DNA of 41,548 bases from an uncultured bacterium (GCA_902779865.1 CACZDG010000010.1:1-41548), one strand, 5' to 3'. Shown: positions 1 through 7,262, numbered from the stretch's first letter. Translations and numbers: made by a program. Notes: a model not told the origin generated them from the sequence alone.

Positions 1-1
1 G

Positions 2-1294
2 CAAGGAGGCGTTGATCCTGTGATGTTCCACATAGTGAACGGCGTGACGAATCGCGTGACCGCTGAAACGGAGTTCCCTCTTGCGGTGACGAACGACTTC
101 GAGCACACTGGTAGCTACACGGTCTATGTCTCGTGCCCGAACATCGGCATGGGCACGATCACCGCCACTTTCACGCCATCTGGCGGCGGAGAGCCGCTGA
201 CCGACTCCGTTACGTTCCGCTGCATCGAACCGCTGCGGAAGCTTGTAACTACGGAAATGAAAGATGGCCGTTACGTCAATCCGTCCCGCCTCGTCATGTG
301 GACAAATGCAGTTCTAAAGGTTGGTGCAAACGGCCCGTTCTCGCCATCGGAAGTGGATTGGCGAGTGGTGTCCGGTCCAGCCCGCATCGTTGCCACCAAT
401 GGCTGGAGCGTGACAGTCGAGCCAACCGGTACGGACGCCGATGTGGTTGTAGAAGCCCACTTCAACGATGACGAGATACAGCCAAAGTTCGTACTACCGG
501 TGGTCATGCCCCGCACGATTCCCGTTAAGGCGTTCGTGGTTGAACCGCCGGAAACGTTTAATCAAGATACTGCGGCAGACACAAACAATATTAATGCGGC
601 ATGGACAACCCAAGAAATATGTAAGATGCTTGACACCGCCAACGAAGTATTCACACAAGTGGGTATTGAATTTGAGCTAGAAGGACCTCCGACGACAGTT
701 GGAACGACGAATGATTGGAATTTAGTAATTGGTACATTCAAGGATAACAATGAAACGTCTAGGTGGGAGTATGCCTCGGCATGTACGAATCTACTTAATG
801 GGTATACTTCGTCTAACTGCGTTGAAATATACTTTACAGGATCAGTAATTTATCGGCGCCGTAGCGTTGCCGTAACAACTCCATACGGAATAGTCGTAGG
901 TAAAAGAAAAGTGAAACCGATGACGTTGGCGCATGAACTTGGACACGCATTAGGCCTTGAAGATTGCTATGCGAGGATGCGAAGAAGCGCTGGCGTCATT
1001 GTTTCTGTCGGCGGCGTGGAGGAACCTGTTGACGGCCAGTTTTTCCTCTTTGGTAATGGAGACTGGGGAAAAGAGGGCGGGCGTGGTTTTTACGGCATGG
1101 AGGACAGTAAACTTGCCGTGACCAGCATGCTGCTCATGCATGGTTTCTCGTCAGATGCCACCAAGGCGGATGTTCCAACAGGGCGTGTCTTAAGTCTGAC
1201 TAGAGACTCTGGCATTGGAACGGCGAACGTGTTCCGGCCCAAGGTCGGAGAAGCGCACATCAAGAAGAGAAATAAGGAGGTATATTCAAGATGA
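2..1294 (+). CDS. Secreted metzincin-like zinc metallopeptidase, 5'-partial
   Basis: The reading frame is open to the left edge, so the N-terminus is missing; GTG at 20 and ATG at 23 are internal candidates, and GGAGG at 5-9 is too far from ATG 23 to make that start convincing. The catalytic motif HELGHALGLED (about 932-964) fits the extended zinc site HExxHxxGxxD of metzincins (archaemetzincin or reprolysin type). A downstream SMLLMHG (about 1123) could be the Met-turn. The first 180 residues are beta-rich and Ig-like, as in secreted multidomain proteins. The stop overlaps the start of the next gene in an ATGA junction, so the two are translationally coupled. Peptidase class is well supported; substrate and exact family are unknown. 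Confidence 0.82.
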   Translation, partial: QGGVDPVMFHIVNGVTNRVTAETEFPLAVTNDFEHTGSYTVYVSCPNIGMGTITATFTPSGGGEPLTDSVTFRCIEPLRKLVTTEMKDGRYVNPSRLVMWTNAVLKVGANGPFSPSEVDWRVVSGPARIVATNGWSVTVEPTGTDADVVVEAHFNDDEIQPKFVLPVVMPRTIPVKAFVVEPPETFNQDTAADTNNINAAWTTQEICKMLDTANEVFTQVGIEFELEGPPTTVGTTNDWNLVIGTFKDNNETSRWEYASACTNLLNGYTSSNCVEIYFTGSVIYRRRSVAVTTPYGIVVGKRKVKPMTLAHELGHALGLEDCYARMRRSAGVIVSVGGVEEPVDGQFFLFGNGDWGKEGGRGFYGMEDSKLAVTSMLLMHGFSSDATKADVPTGRVLSLTRDSGIGTANVFRPKVGEAHIKKRNKEVYSR

Positions 1295-2121
1295 ATGCAT
1301 GTCGCGTAATCGTGTACGCCATGGCCGTGGCAATGGTGTTTTCCGCGTCAGCACACACAACGGCAGAATCGAACATGGTGGTGAGGGCTGCACTTTACGG
1401 AGTATTGACCTTCTATCCCGACAACATAGAAGATGGGCTTGTAATTCCACCCGGTGTCGAAGAGCCGAATACGTGGCATGGTTTTCTCGGCGGGGACACT
1501 AACGGCTGGACTCTGTCGGAGAAGAAGTCCGCATTTGACTGGTACCTCACTTCGCTTGGTACGAATGACTGTAGGAGTTTGGACGAAGTGCAGCGGGAGG
1601 AGATCGGCATGGCCATTGATATGTGCGATGCGCTTAACCATACGAACTCAGTGTCGTCAATAAAGGCTTTGGCTCTGAATCCTAGAGGCATTTATAGAAA
1701 TGAAGCCATTGAACTCGCACTTAAATTCAGCCCCGTTGATGACGCAACCACTGAATTCGTCGAGACGATAATAACAAACGTCAGCGGATATTCTTCAGGT
1801 GAGCGCGTTGAATGCTATTGGATGTATGCAAAGAAGCTTCAGCAGGTTCCATGTACGAACGGTGCATGCGCAAATGCTCTTTATATGTTCTACAGGAACA
1901 GGAAGGTGAGTGGCACCGGTGCGGCGACGTTGGATCGTTTGTTTTCCGATAAGATTGTGGGGTACGCCAATAGTTCCAACAGACTAGACACAGCATTGTC
2001 CATGCTAATGGTCACAAACATGCGTCCGCAGTTTGTTGAGTATTTCGTGGGCGTCACCAACCAGCTTCTTTCATCTGGGCAACCGCTGCCGTGGATCAAC
2101 GTCGGTGCAGGCGGTAACTGA
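1291..2121 (+). CDS. Exported protein of unknown function, partner of the metallopeptidase
   Basis: 276 residues starting at ATG 1291, with a strong AAGGAGG Shine-Dalgarno (about 1275) inside the end of the previous gene. The N-terminus is a clear signal peptide (basic start, hydrophobic stretch, ending near SASAHTTA). No catalytic motif was recognised. The remainder is a soluble mixed alpha/beta sequence with scattered cysteines. The ATGA overlap suggests it acts with the metallopeptidase outside the cytoplasm, for example as substrate, inhibitor or adaptor; that role is inference. The genuine stop at 2121 is followed after 3 bp by another Shine-Dalgarno. Confidence 0.8.
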   Translation: MNACRVIVYAMAVAMVFSASAHTTAESNMVVRAALYGVLTFYPDNIEDGLVIPPGVEEPNTWHGFLGGDTNGWTLSEKKSAFDWYLTSLGTNDCRSLDEVQREEIGMAIDMCDALNHTNSVSSIKALALNPRGIYRNEAIELALKFSPVDDATTEFVETIITNVSGYSSGERVECYWMYAKKLQQVPCTNGACANALYMFYRNRKVSGTGAATLDRLFSDKIVGYANSSNRLDTALSMLMVTNMRPQFVEYFVGVTNQLLSSGQPLPWINVGAGGN

Positions 2122-2136
2122 CAAGGAGAACGCGCC

Positions 2137-2244
2137 ATGACACTTGTGTCTTCGGAATGTAATCCTATTAGATGCGGCAAATACACGTTAGATGCGGTAA
2201 ATACACGATTTGATTTTCCGCTTGCCGTGGCGGCGGCGATTTGA
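2137..2244 (+). pseudogene. Truncated third gene of the peptidase operon (35 codons)
   Basis: ATG 2137 follows an AGGAG Shine-Dalgarno at about 2123, spaced like a genuine operon gene. Only 35 codons are open. The frame soon runs into a 20-bp tandem duplication and then into the promoter-leader repeat, and stops within that repeat's promoter. It is best read as the 5' stub of a third operon gene whose body was lost or displaced. A genuine small peptide cannot be excluded. Confidence 0.4.
2168..2207 (+). repeat. 20-bp tandem duplication
   Basis: Two adjacent 20-bp units, 2168-2187 and 2188-2207, begin TTAGATGCGG and end AAATACACG, with one mismatch. They sit at the left border of promoter-leader copy 1. 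Confidence 0.85.
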
Positions 2245-2313
2245 TATGCTTTCCCATGTTCCGCGAGGAATCGTAGAATAACAACTGCCGCGCACACGGG
2301 TGTGTGCCAACGG
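2203..2313 (+). repeat. Promoter-leader repeat, copy 1
   Basis: It shares with copy 2 (2794-3001) a near-identical 5' block, from ACACGATTTGATTTTCCGC through the hairpin TTCCGCGAGGAA (2259-2270). It also shares a 3' block containing the stem GCACAC-GGGT-GTGTGC (2292-2307), ending CCAACGG. Copy 1 lacks the roughly 100-nt middle seen in copy 2. It precedes the vapB-like gene. Confidence 0.85.
2222..2250 (+). promoter_or_regulatory. Sigma70-like promoter in repeat copy 1
   Basis: -35 TTGCCG (2222-2227), 17-bp spacer, -10 TATGCT (2245-2250) preceded by TGA. It points toward the vapB-like gene, through the leader hairpins. Confidence 0.65.
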
Positions 2314-2359
2314 TGGTGCGTAGAATTTTACAAGAACCACTAAAAGGAAGGAGATGGAT

Positions 2360-2569
2360 ATGCCAACGCTAGAAAGAGTGGTAAGACCTCGGCGGAACAG
2401 GATTTCTATAGAGGTTCCACGAGAGTTTGGCCAGTACACGTTCAAGATTGTAATGATCCCGATAGTCAAAGAAGAGAAGCCGAAGTATGATTTTTCCGAT
2501 CTTGTCGGTAAGCTCAAGTGGAATGGTGATGCCGTAAAGGAGCAGCGGAGGCTTCGGGATGAATGGTAA
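2360..2569 (+). CDS. Putative VapB-type antitoxin
   Basis: About 69 residues. ATG 2360 is preferred over ATG 2354 because the GGAAGGAG Shine-Dalgarno ends just before 2354. The protein is small and charged, with a basic N-terminal strand region (RNRISIEVPREFG) and an acidic C-terminal helix region (DFSDLVGKLKWNGDAVKEQ), like many PIN-toxin antitoxins. The assignment rests mainly on context: its last 11 bases overlap the ATG of a PIN-domain reading frame. Promoter-leader copy 1 lies directly upstream. With the toxin broken, this gene may be an orphan antitoxin. Confidence 0.55.
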   Translation: MPTLERVVRPRRNRISIEVPREFGQYTFKIVMIPIVKEEKPKYDFSDLVGKLKWNGDAVKEQRRLRDEW

Positions 2570-2794
2570 CGGCTATCTTCTCGACACCAACGCAATTGTT
2601 CAACTGCTAAAGGGGAACAAGGAACTTATTGCAATCCTTGGCACGGCTAATTTCACGGATTGAAACTTCCGGATGCAATAATAGCCGGAACGGCCATGGC
2701 CAATGGTCTTACCATTTTGACGGCCGATGATCATTTTAAGAAAGTAAAATCGCCATGGCAGGTGAATTCCTTTACCGTTGATGCCGGAATTTGA
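2559..2794 (+). pseudogene. VapC-type PIN-domain toxin, internally deleted
   Basis: ATG 2559 overlaps the vapB-like stop and opens with YLLDTNAIVQLLKGN, the N-terminal PIN motif carrying the first catalytic Asp. The frame ends at TGA 2661-2663. From 2663 another frame encodes LPDAIIAGTAMANGLTILT and then ADDHF, the canonical PIN C-terminus with the acidic motif, ending at TGA 2792-2794. The middle of the domain, expected to be roughly 50-60 residues with further acidic residues, is missing, and the two ends are joined out of frame. The toxin nuclease should therefore be inactive. The remnant's stop lies within the first bases of repeat copy 2. Confidence 0.82.
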
Positions 2795-3001
2795 CACGAT
2801 TTGATTTTCCGCTTGCCACCACGGCGGCGATTTGATATACTTTCCATGTTCCGCGAGGAATCGCTGAGCTTCGATCTTTGACATATCGGCGGTTGTGAGC
2901 CGCCGGCCGGTCGCCACAACGGTAGAGTCACGCATCCGGCGTGACAAACTCCGATGGAGAGCGACACAACAACTGCCGCGCACACGGGTGTGTGCCAACG
3001 G
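2794..3001 (+). repeat. Promoter-leader repeat, copy 2 (longer form)
   Basis: It has the same 5' and 3' blocks as copy 1, with a roughly 100-nt middle that adds stems CGGCGG/CCGCCG (2887-2905) and TCACGC/GCGTGA (2928-2944). The shared hairpins are TTCCGCGAGGAA (2849-2860) and GCACAC-GGGT-GTGTGC (2980-2995). The two copies bracket the broken vapBC pair as direct repeats. Confidence 0.85.
2813..2841 (+). promoter_or_regulatory. Sigma70-like promoter in repeat copy 2
   Basis: -35 TTGCCA (2813-2818), exact 17-bp spacer, -10 TATACT (2836-2841) within TGATATACT. It is the best promoter candidate for the gene at 3247, which would give a roughly 400-nt structured leader. Confidence 0.7.
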
Positions 3002-3246
3002 CAGGACGTACGCAACAGTACGTAAAGTAGCTTCGACTGAAAGACCGCTAATCTTAATGCAAGAAGCGAACTACGACTGTGCGCACGTGTGGTCTAATCC
3101 ACACGACGCACTTTCACATTCGTGTTTCTTGCAAGGTTCTTAGCGGTGCCTCAGTCGAGACAGGATTTCGAGAGTGCGCCGTTCTATTTTGCCTCGGTGC
3201 GGTGTGCTCTCATTGTGAACAAAGGAGGCAAAAAAGGACATTTGAC
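2849..3246 (+). ncRNA. Candidate structured leader RNA
   Basis: No convincing coding frame lies between the copy 2 promoter and ATG 3247. The interval is a chain of stem-loops: 2849-2860, 2887-2905, 2928-2944, 2980-2995, ACGTAC/GTACGT at 3006-3023, and the large hairpin 3033-3158. No known riboswitch or RNA family was recognised. It may be a regulatory leader, a separate small RNA, or a stack of repeat elements. Confidence 0.4.
3033..3158 (+). other. 126-nt near-symmetric long hairpin
   Basis: Paired blocks centred on 3095.5 are TCGACTGA 3033-3040 with TCAGTCGA 3151-3158, CCGCTAA 3045-3051 with TTAGCGG 3140-3146, and TGCAAGAA 3058-3065 with TTCTTGCA 3126-3133. An apical stem CGTGTGG/CCACACG (3086-3092 with 3099-3105) closes a 6-nt loop. 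The mismatched segments between the outer stems are equal on both sides (4x4, then 6x6). It could be an RNA hairpin, a small non-autonomous element or a recombination site. Confidence 0.8.
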
Positions 3247-4239
3247 ATGGACAGTAACGACGCAGAGGAATCCATCATTTCAGCGGATGATTTCAGGACG
3301 GCCATAGACTCGTGTTGCCAGAATAAGGAAATGAAGGAAGCATACGTCAATGCTTCACGGGGTGCAAGGATGTATCTTGGCTTATTGTTCTACCAGATGT
3401 ATTTCGGCATCAATGCGGATGAACAGCAGATACAGGAAGTATTGACAGACATTGAACCAGAACTGCAACTCCGCGACATCAACTACCTGCTTGACAACCC
3501 CGTAGTGAGTGAACCTGAAAAACAGTATCTGCGCAAATTACGCGAAACAGTCGAAGAACGGAATGAATCATACGCTACTACGCCAACAACAGATATACAG
3601 CAAACCCCAGCGTTGCAGAGCCATTCATTACCTGCGGAGGATCGCAAGAATGATGAGTATTATCCGCAGATAAGGAAAGTCAGATATCAAAAAATCGACC
3701 ACGAAGCCCTTAAAAGGATGGAAGAACAACGGCGTCACAAAGAAAAACTTCTTGATATTGCCAAGATTGTGACGAAGACTGTTGCGATGATTTTGGTAGT
3801 GTGCGTTGCCGGATGGGTTGTGCAGATGACATGGAGAGAAATTAAAAAGATTGAACAGCAAAAACAAGATACAAAACTGCAAAAGGAGTTCAACCAGAAA
3901 ATCGACCAAATGAAAGCGCAGATCGCATCCTTGAACGACGCACTCATGGCAGCCGAAAGCGCGGCAAAACGAGAACGTCAACGGGCTGATGAAATGAAAC
4001 TGAAGAGCGATGAGTTTAAACGAGTCCATAAAAGCGAGATGGATAGAGTTGCTGGTGAATACAAGTTGAAACTGGATGAGTTGACACGATCAAACGAAGA
4101 ACTTTCCGCAGAACTTACGCAATTGAGAAACATGCCGCGCGCCGGTTCAGGTGAAACCGATACAAATGACCCTGTGAGAACTCCACGCAGGACAAGACCT
4201 GAAATTACACCTGTAGATGTTGACATCCCCGTTTTGTAA
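3247..4239 (+). CDS. Single-pass membrane protein with long coiled coil, unknown function
   Basis: 330 residues from ATG 3247, chosen because AAAGGAGG (3221-3228) and AAAAGG (3232-3237) precede it; the frame is open further upstream, but that part overlaps the hairpins. The cytoplasm-like N-terminal part (about 1-165) is acidic and helical. A hydrophobic segment (about residues 178-198, ending VVCVAGWVVQMTW) is followed by a charged heptad-rich coiled coil (about 200-300) and a Thr/Pro/Arg-rich tail. No enzyme motif is visible. Base composition is A+T richer than the core genes. An 11-bp gap to the next gene suggests one transcript. Confidence 0.78.
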   Translation: MDSNDAEESIISADDFRTAIDSCCQNKEMKEAYVNASRGARMYLGLLFYQMYFGINADEQQIQEVLTDIEPELQLRDINYLLDNPVVSEPEKQYLRKLRETVEERNESYATTPTTDIQQTPALQSHSLPAEDRKNDEYYPQIRKVRYQKIDHEALKRMEEQRRHKEKLLDIAKIVTKTVAMILVVCVAGWVVQMTWREIKKIEQQKQDTKLQKEFNQKIDQMKAQIASLNDALMAAESAAKRERQRADEMKLKSDEFKRVHKSEMDRVAGEYKLKLDELTRSNEELSAELTQLRNMPRAGSGETDTNDPVRTPRRTRPEITPVDVDIPVL

Positions 4240-4250
4240 AGGAGAAAACC

Positions 4251-5393
4251 ATGAAAGATAAAACAATCAAAATGTTTAAGCGCACATTCAAGTTTAGCCT
4301 ATGTATGTTATTGGTAATAGCTATCGGCACAGCCTTCGGTGCAACCAATAGCGTTATGGAACAATCGGAAATGTCATTAACCATGTTTAAGGCAGGGTTG
4401 ATAACCGAACCTACGGTATTCAGGGTAAAACTCAGAATTGCATCCAGCCGATATGCCTATAACGATATGCTGCAAAACTATTCAGGAACATCACTTACCA
4501 TAATCGATAACTTCTGGGCCGTTGAAATGTACCAGATTGACAAACAGGACAATCGGTCACGATCAGACGAGAATCTTTTCTGTTTCGTCACAAAAAAGTC
4601 TGAGGCGGGAAAAACTGTGGTCGAGGCGCTCAAGGACGGAGATTGGCATGTGGCACTAGTAAGTTTGCGGTACTCCAAGAATCCGAAATTCAGGATGTGC
4701 TGCACGATGGATAAAATTGAGATGCAGGAAAACAAAAAACCAGCACAAACAACGTCGGAGGTCTCGGCAAAGTTTACTGCGACTAGACTTTCCCTCATAA
4801 GAGGCAGAGATTATCAGTATGTGCAAGGTAAAATAGAGCTAACGTTACGAACTGAGTTGAAGTTTTTCAAAAAACCAATCCTGCGCGTCGTACTTTTGAT
4901 GGAGGAAAGCGGGGCACATGTTGTTAGAGACAGCATATTCTACGAGCCCAAAACGATGGCGTCATATTCAAACTACTACACAACAACGTGTACCGAAGAC
5001 GCCAACCGCCATTACGAATACGGTAGTAGACACGATAACAACTGGTCAATCGAAAACCTAACAACATCCCAAAGCGAAGTTTCAAAGGATAAATATCGTG
5101 AACTAGTATATGTAGGAATCCCACTTAAAAGTTTTGATTCCCGTTATAGTGACAGCGGACGCTATTACGGTAGTGACTACAACGTACAATCCAAATTTGG
5201 CTATGCTCGATTTGATAAGAATCACGATGCCTCAATGCTAGGTTATCGCATAGAATTGTGGTATAATGGCATTTGCATATCGTCATACGACTCAATCAAT
5301 GCATCGCAACGGAGTCGTTTGATGATTCCTGATGATTGGAGTGTGTTTTTCAAACATCCAAAGAAATTCAAGTATGGACGTATAGCACCATAA
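4251..5393 (+). CDS. Exported protein of unknown function
   Basis: 380 residues from ATG 4251, behind AAGGAG. The N-terminus is a signal peptide (basic KDKTIKMFKRTFKF, hydrophobic CMLLVIAIGTAFG, likely cleavage after AFGA). The mature part is beta-rich and full of Tyr, Ser and Asn, with a run of YGSRHDNNWS and YSDSGRYYGSDY type segments. No family was recognised. It pairs with the membrane coiled-coil gene upstream, so a cell-envelope complex is plausible but unproven. Low G+C and divergent codon use relative to the gltBD region suggest acquired DNA. Confidence 0.78.
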   Translation: MKDKTIKMFKRTFKFSLCMLLVIAIGTAFGATNSVMEQSEMSLTMFKAGLITEPTVFRVKLRIASSRYAYNDMLQNYSGTSLTIIDNFWAVEMYQIDKQDNRSRSDENLFCFVTKKSEAGKTVVEALKDGDWHVALVSLRYSKNPKFRMCCTMDKIEMQENKKPAQTTSEVSAKFTATRLSLIRGRDYQYVQGKIELTLRTELKFFKKPILRVVLLMEESGAHVVRDSIFYEPKTMASYSNYYTTTCTEDANRHYEYGSRHDNNWSIENLTTSQSEVSKDKYRELVYVGIPLKSFDSRYSDSGRYYGSDYNVQSKFGYARFDKNHDASMLGYRIELWYNGICISSYDSINASQRSRLMIPDDWSVFFKHPKKFKYGRIAP

Positions 5394-5523
5394 ACGAGGG
5401 CCGTGTTTACTAGTCGATTGTCACCATAACCCTGATTGCTCTTACGCGAATGTACCTAATGAAATCCGCCCACCGATTCTACAAGGTGAAGATGGAGTTG
5501 CCGTAGGGTATTTGTTACTGAAC

Positions 5524-5555
5524 GTGACAGCAAGCGTACAACAACAAGGTGTCAC
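5524..5555 (+). repeat. Short repeat with GTGACA/TGTCAC ends, related to one inside gltD
   Basis: 6-bp inverted ends GTGACA (5524-5529) and TGTCAC (5550-5555) enclose a segment in which 5527-5550 matches 6888-6911 inside gltD at 23 of 24 positions. The element's right end overlaps the stop of the higA remnant. Confidence 0.8.
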
Positions 5556-5704
5556 AAGGCTGCGGCGACTTTCCTTGGGACAAACTCCGGAATCAACTTC
5601 TTGATCCGCGCCCACGCCCCAGATGATGCGACACCGATGTCGTAGTTGCTTTGGAGGTTGAGCCAGAACTGTGGCTCCATCTTGAAATATGTCAAGCGCA
5701 AACA
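5552..5704 (-). pseudogene. HigA-family antitoxin, C-terminal remnant
   Basis: On the minus strand this frame reads RLTYFKMEPQFWLNLQSNYD followed by a lysine-rich tail. That is the hallmark end of HigA antitoxins (HTH domain followed by PxFWLNLQ.NYD). The N-terminal helix-turn-helix and any higB toxin are absent. The frame ends at TGA 5554-5552, inside the repeat 5524-5555. It is a dead toxin-antitoxin relic, the second in the first 6 kb. Confidence 0.75.
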
Positions 5705-5807
5705 GGTGCATTGACGCATTACAAGAATATGGAATCGCAGACGAGTGGCGTTACAGGAATTGTAAAGAAACTAGGTAGGAGAATATGGCTCAGCCGCTTG
5801 GCATGGG

Positions 5808-7262
5808 TTGTGCTACGTTGCATCTGATATGCAACGAATACACGACATCTACCGTCCGACGGAAGAGCGCACACGCGACTGGCGCGAGGTCGAGCGCATG
5901 CTCTCTGATGAGGAGCTGAAGGAGCAGACCACACGCTGCATGAACTGCGGCCAACCGTTCTGCCACGCCTACGGGTGTCCGCTGGGCAACTTCGTGCCCG
6001 ACCAGAACCGTGCCGTTGCGCAGGGCGACTGGCGGCGGGCTTACGCGCTCCTGTCGATGAACTCCGACTTCCCCGAGTTTACTTCGCGTATTTGCCCCGC
6101 GCTCTGCGAGGCGAGTTGCGTGCATGGCCTCGACGAAGAGGCCGTAATGGTACGGCAGAGCGAGAAGCGCATCATCGAGACGGCGTTTGAAAACGGTTGG
6201 GTCGTGCCGCGTCCGCCGGAAAAGGAGAACGGGAAATCAGTTGCCGTCATAGGCGCGGGGCCGGCGGGTCTTTCTGCCGCCGTTACGCTGCGGCGGAATG
6301 GATGGCGCGTGACGGTGTATGAACGGCGCGCGAACATCGGCGGACTCCTCCGCTACGGCATCCCGTGCTTCAAGCTCGACAAGGCGCTCATCGACCGCCG
6401 CCGCGCGCTCCTGGAGGCGGAAGGAATCCGCTTTGTGACGGGCATCGAAGTTGGCAAGGATTTGTCCGCCGATTGGCTCGCAAAGCAGAACGACGCGGTG
6501 ATTGTGGCGATCGGCACGCCCGCCGCACGCGATCTCAAGATTCCCGGACGCGAGCTTTCCGGCGTCCATCTCGCGCTTGAACTCCTCGAGGGACAAAACC
6601 GTTTCCTCACCGGCGAGCTCGATGCGCCGCCGATCAACGCCAACGGTAAGGACGTACTCGTGATCGGCGGTGGCGACACGGGCAGCGACTGCGTGGGCAC
6701 GGCGATCCGACACGGCGCGAAGTCCGTCATGCAGATCGAAATCATGCCCAAGCCGCCAGACGAACGCGACGCCTCGACGCCATGGCCGCTCTGGCCCTAC
6801 ATGCTCCGCACGAGCTCCAGCCACAAGGAAGGATGCGAACGCCGGTGGAATTTGAATTCCTTGAGATTCATCGGCGGGAGTGACGAAACAGCAAGCGTAC
6901 AACAGCAAGGTTGGGGTGTCGCAGGTGTGGAAGTAGAGACCGTCGAATGGGAGTTCTCGCCCGAAGGCAGGCCGTTGAAATTCCACGCCGTGCCGAACAC
7001 CAAGGAGACCATCAAGGCCGACCTCGTGTTTCTCGCTATGGGCTTTACGGGCGTGCCAAAGGATCATCCGATTGTTGCGCAACTCGGACTCGCACAGACA
7101 CCGCGTACGGCACTCATCTCCGACGCGCCGCGCAACATCTATTGCGTGGGCGACTGCGCCTCCGGCGCGTCACTTGTCGTCCGCGCCCTCGCCAGCGGCA
7201 AATCAATACCACTTGAAGAGTCTATTGCAAAACCCTGTCGGAGGAAGGGTTTATCCATGTAG
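5808..7262 (+). CDS. gltD: Glutamate synthase (NADPH) small subunit
   Basis: GltD passes electrons from NADPH through FAD and iron-sulfur clusters to GltB. Cluster ligands C44, C47, C52 and C57 (CMNCGQPFCHAYGC) and a second set CPALCEASC are present. GAGPAGLSAA is the FAD Rossmann motif, GGGDTGSDC the NADPH one, and TSSSHKEGCERRWNLN is family-typical. The start is uncertain: TTG 5808 is the first in-frame start and ATG 5829 the next, neither with a Shine-Dalgarno. ATG 5785 (MAQPLG) has AGGAG but is in another frame, which suggests a frameshift or repeat damage. Residues near 361-370 (ETASVQQQGW) come from a repeat. The C-terminus departs from the family after ALASGK and stops inside another repeat. 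Confidence 0.93.
   Translation: MCYVASDMQRIHDIYRPTEERTRDWREVERMLSDEELKEQTTRCMNCGQPFCHAYGCPLGNFVPDQNRAVAQGDWRRAYALLSMNSDFPEFTSRICPALCEASCVHGLDEEAVMVRQSEKRIIETAFENGWVVPRPPEKENGKSVAVIGAGPAGLSAAVTLRRNGWRVTVYERRANIGGLLRYGIPCFKLDKALIDRRRALLEAEGIRFVTGIEVGKDLSADWLAKQNDAVIVAIGTPAARDLKIPGRELSGVHLALELLEGQNRFLTGELDAPPINANGKDVLVIGGGDTGSDCVGTAIRHGAKSVMQIEIMPKPPDERDASTPWPLWPYMLRTSSSHKEGCERRWNLNSLRFIGGSDETASVQQQGWGVAGVEVETVEWEFSPEGRPLKFHAVPNTKETIKADLVFLAMGFTGVPKDHPIVAQLGLAQTPRTALISDAPRNIYCVGDCASGASLVVRALASGKSIPLEESIAKPCRRKGLSM
6888..6911 (+). repeat. 24-bp repeat inside gltD, second copy of the 5527-5550 element
   Basis: 23 of 24 bases match the intergenic copy. It encodes ASVQQQG between the conserved segments LRFIGG and GVEVETVEW, where family members have only a short turn. 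Confidence 0.8.

Larger units (their letters stand above)
5394..5784. other. Gene-poor junction between accessory and core DNA
   Basis: This roughly 390-bp stretch holds no intact gene. It contains the short repeat 5524-5555 and the higA remnant on the minus strand. The G+C content shifts upward across it, so it marks a likely boundary of the accessory segment. Confidence 0.6.

Noticed and set aside
20-1294. Complete metallopeptidase gene starting at GTG 20 or ATG 23
   Set aside because: The frame is open to the edge, there is no signal peptide at these starts, and GGAGG is poorly spaced for ATG 23. A truncated gene fits better.
3033-3158. Integron attC site
   Set aside because: The hairpin lacks the GTTRRRY and RYYYAAC boxes, and no integrase is in the window.
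3079-3246. Extended N-terminus of the membrane coiled-coil protein
   Set aside because: It would translate through the large hairpin; ATG 3247 has two Shine-Dalgarno sequences.
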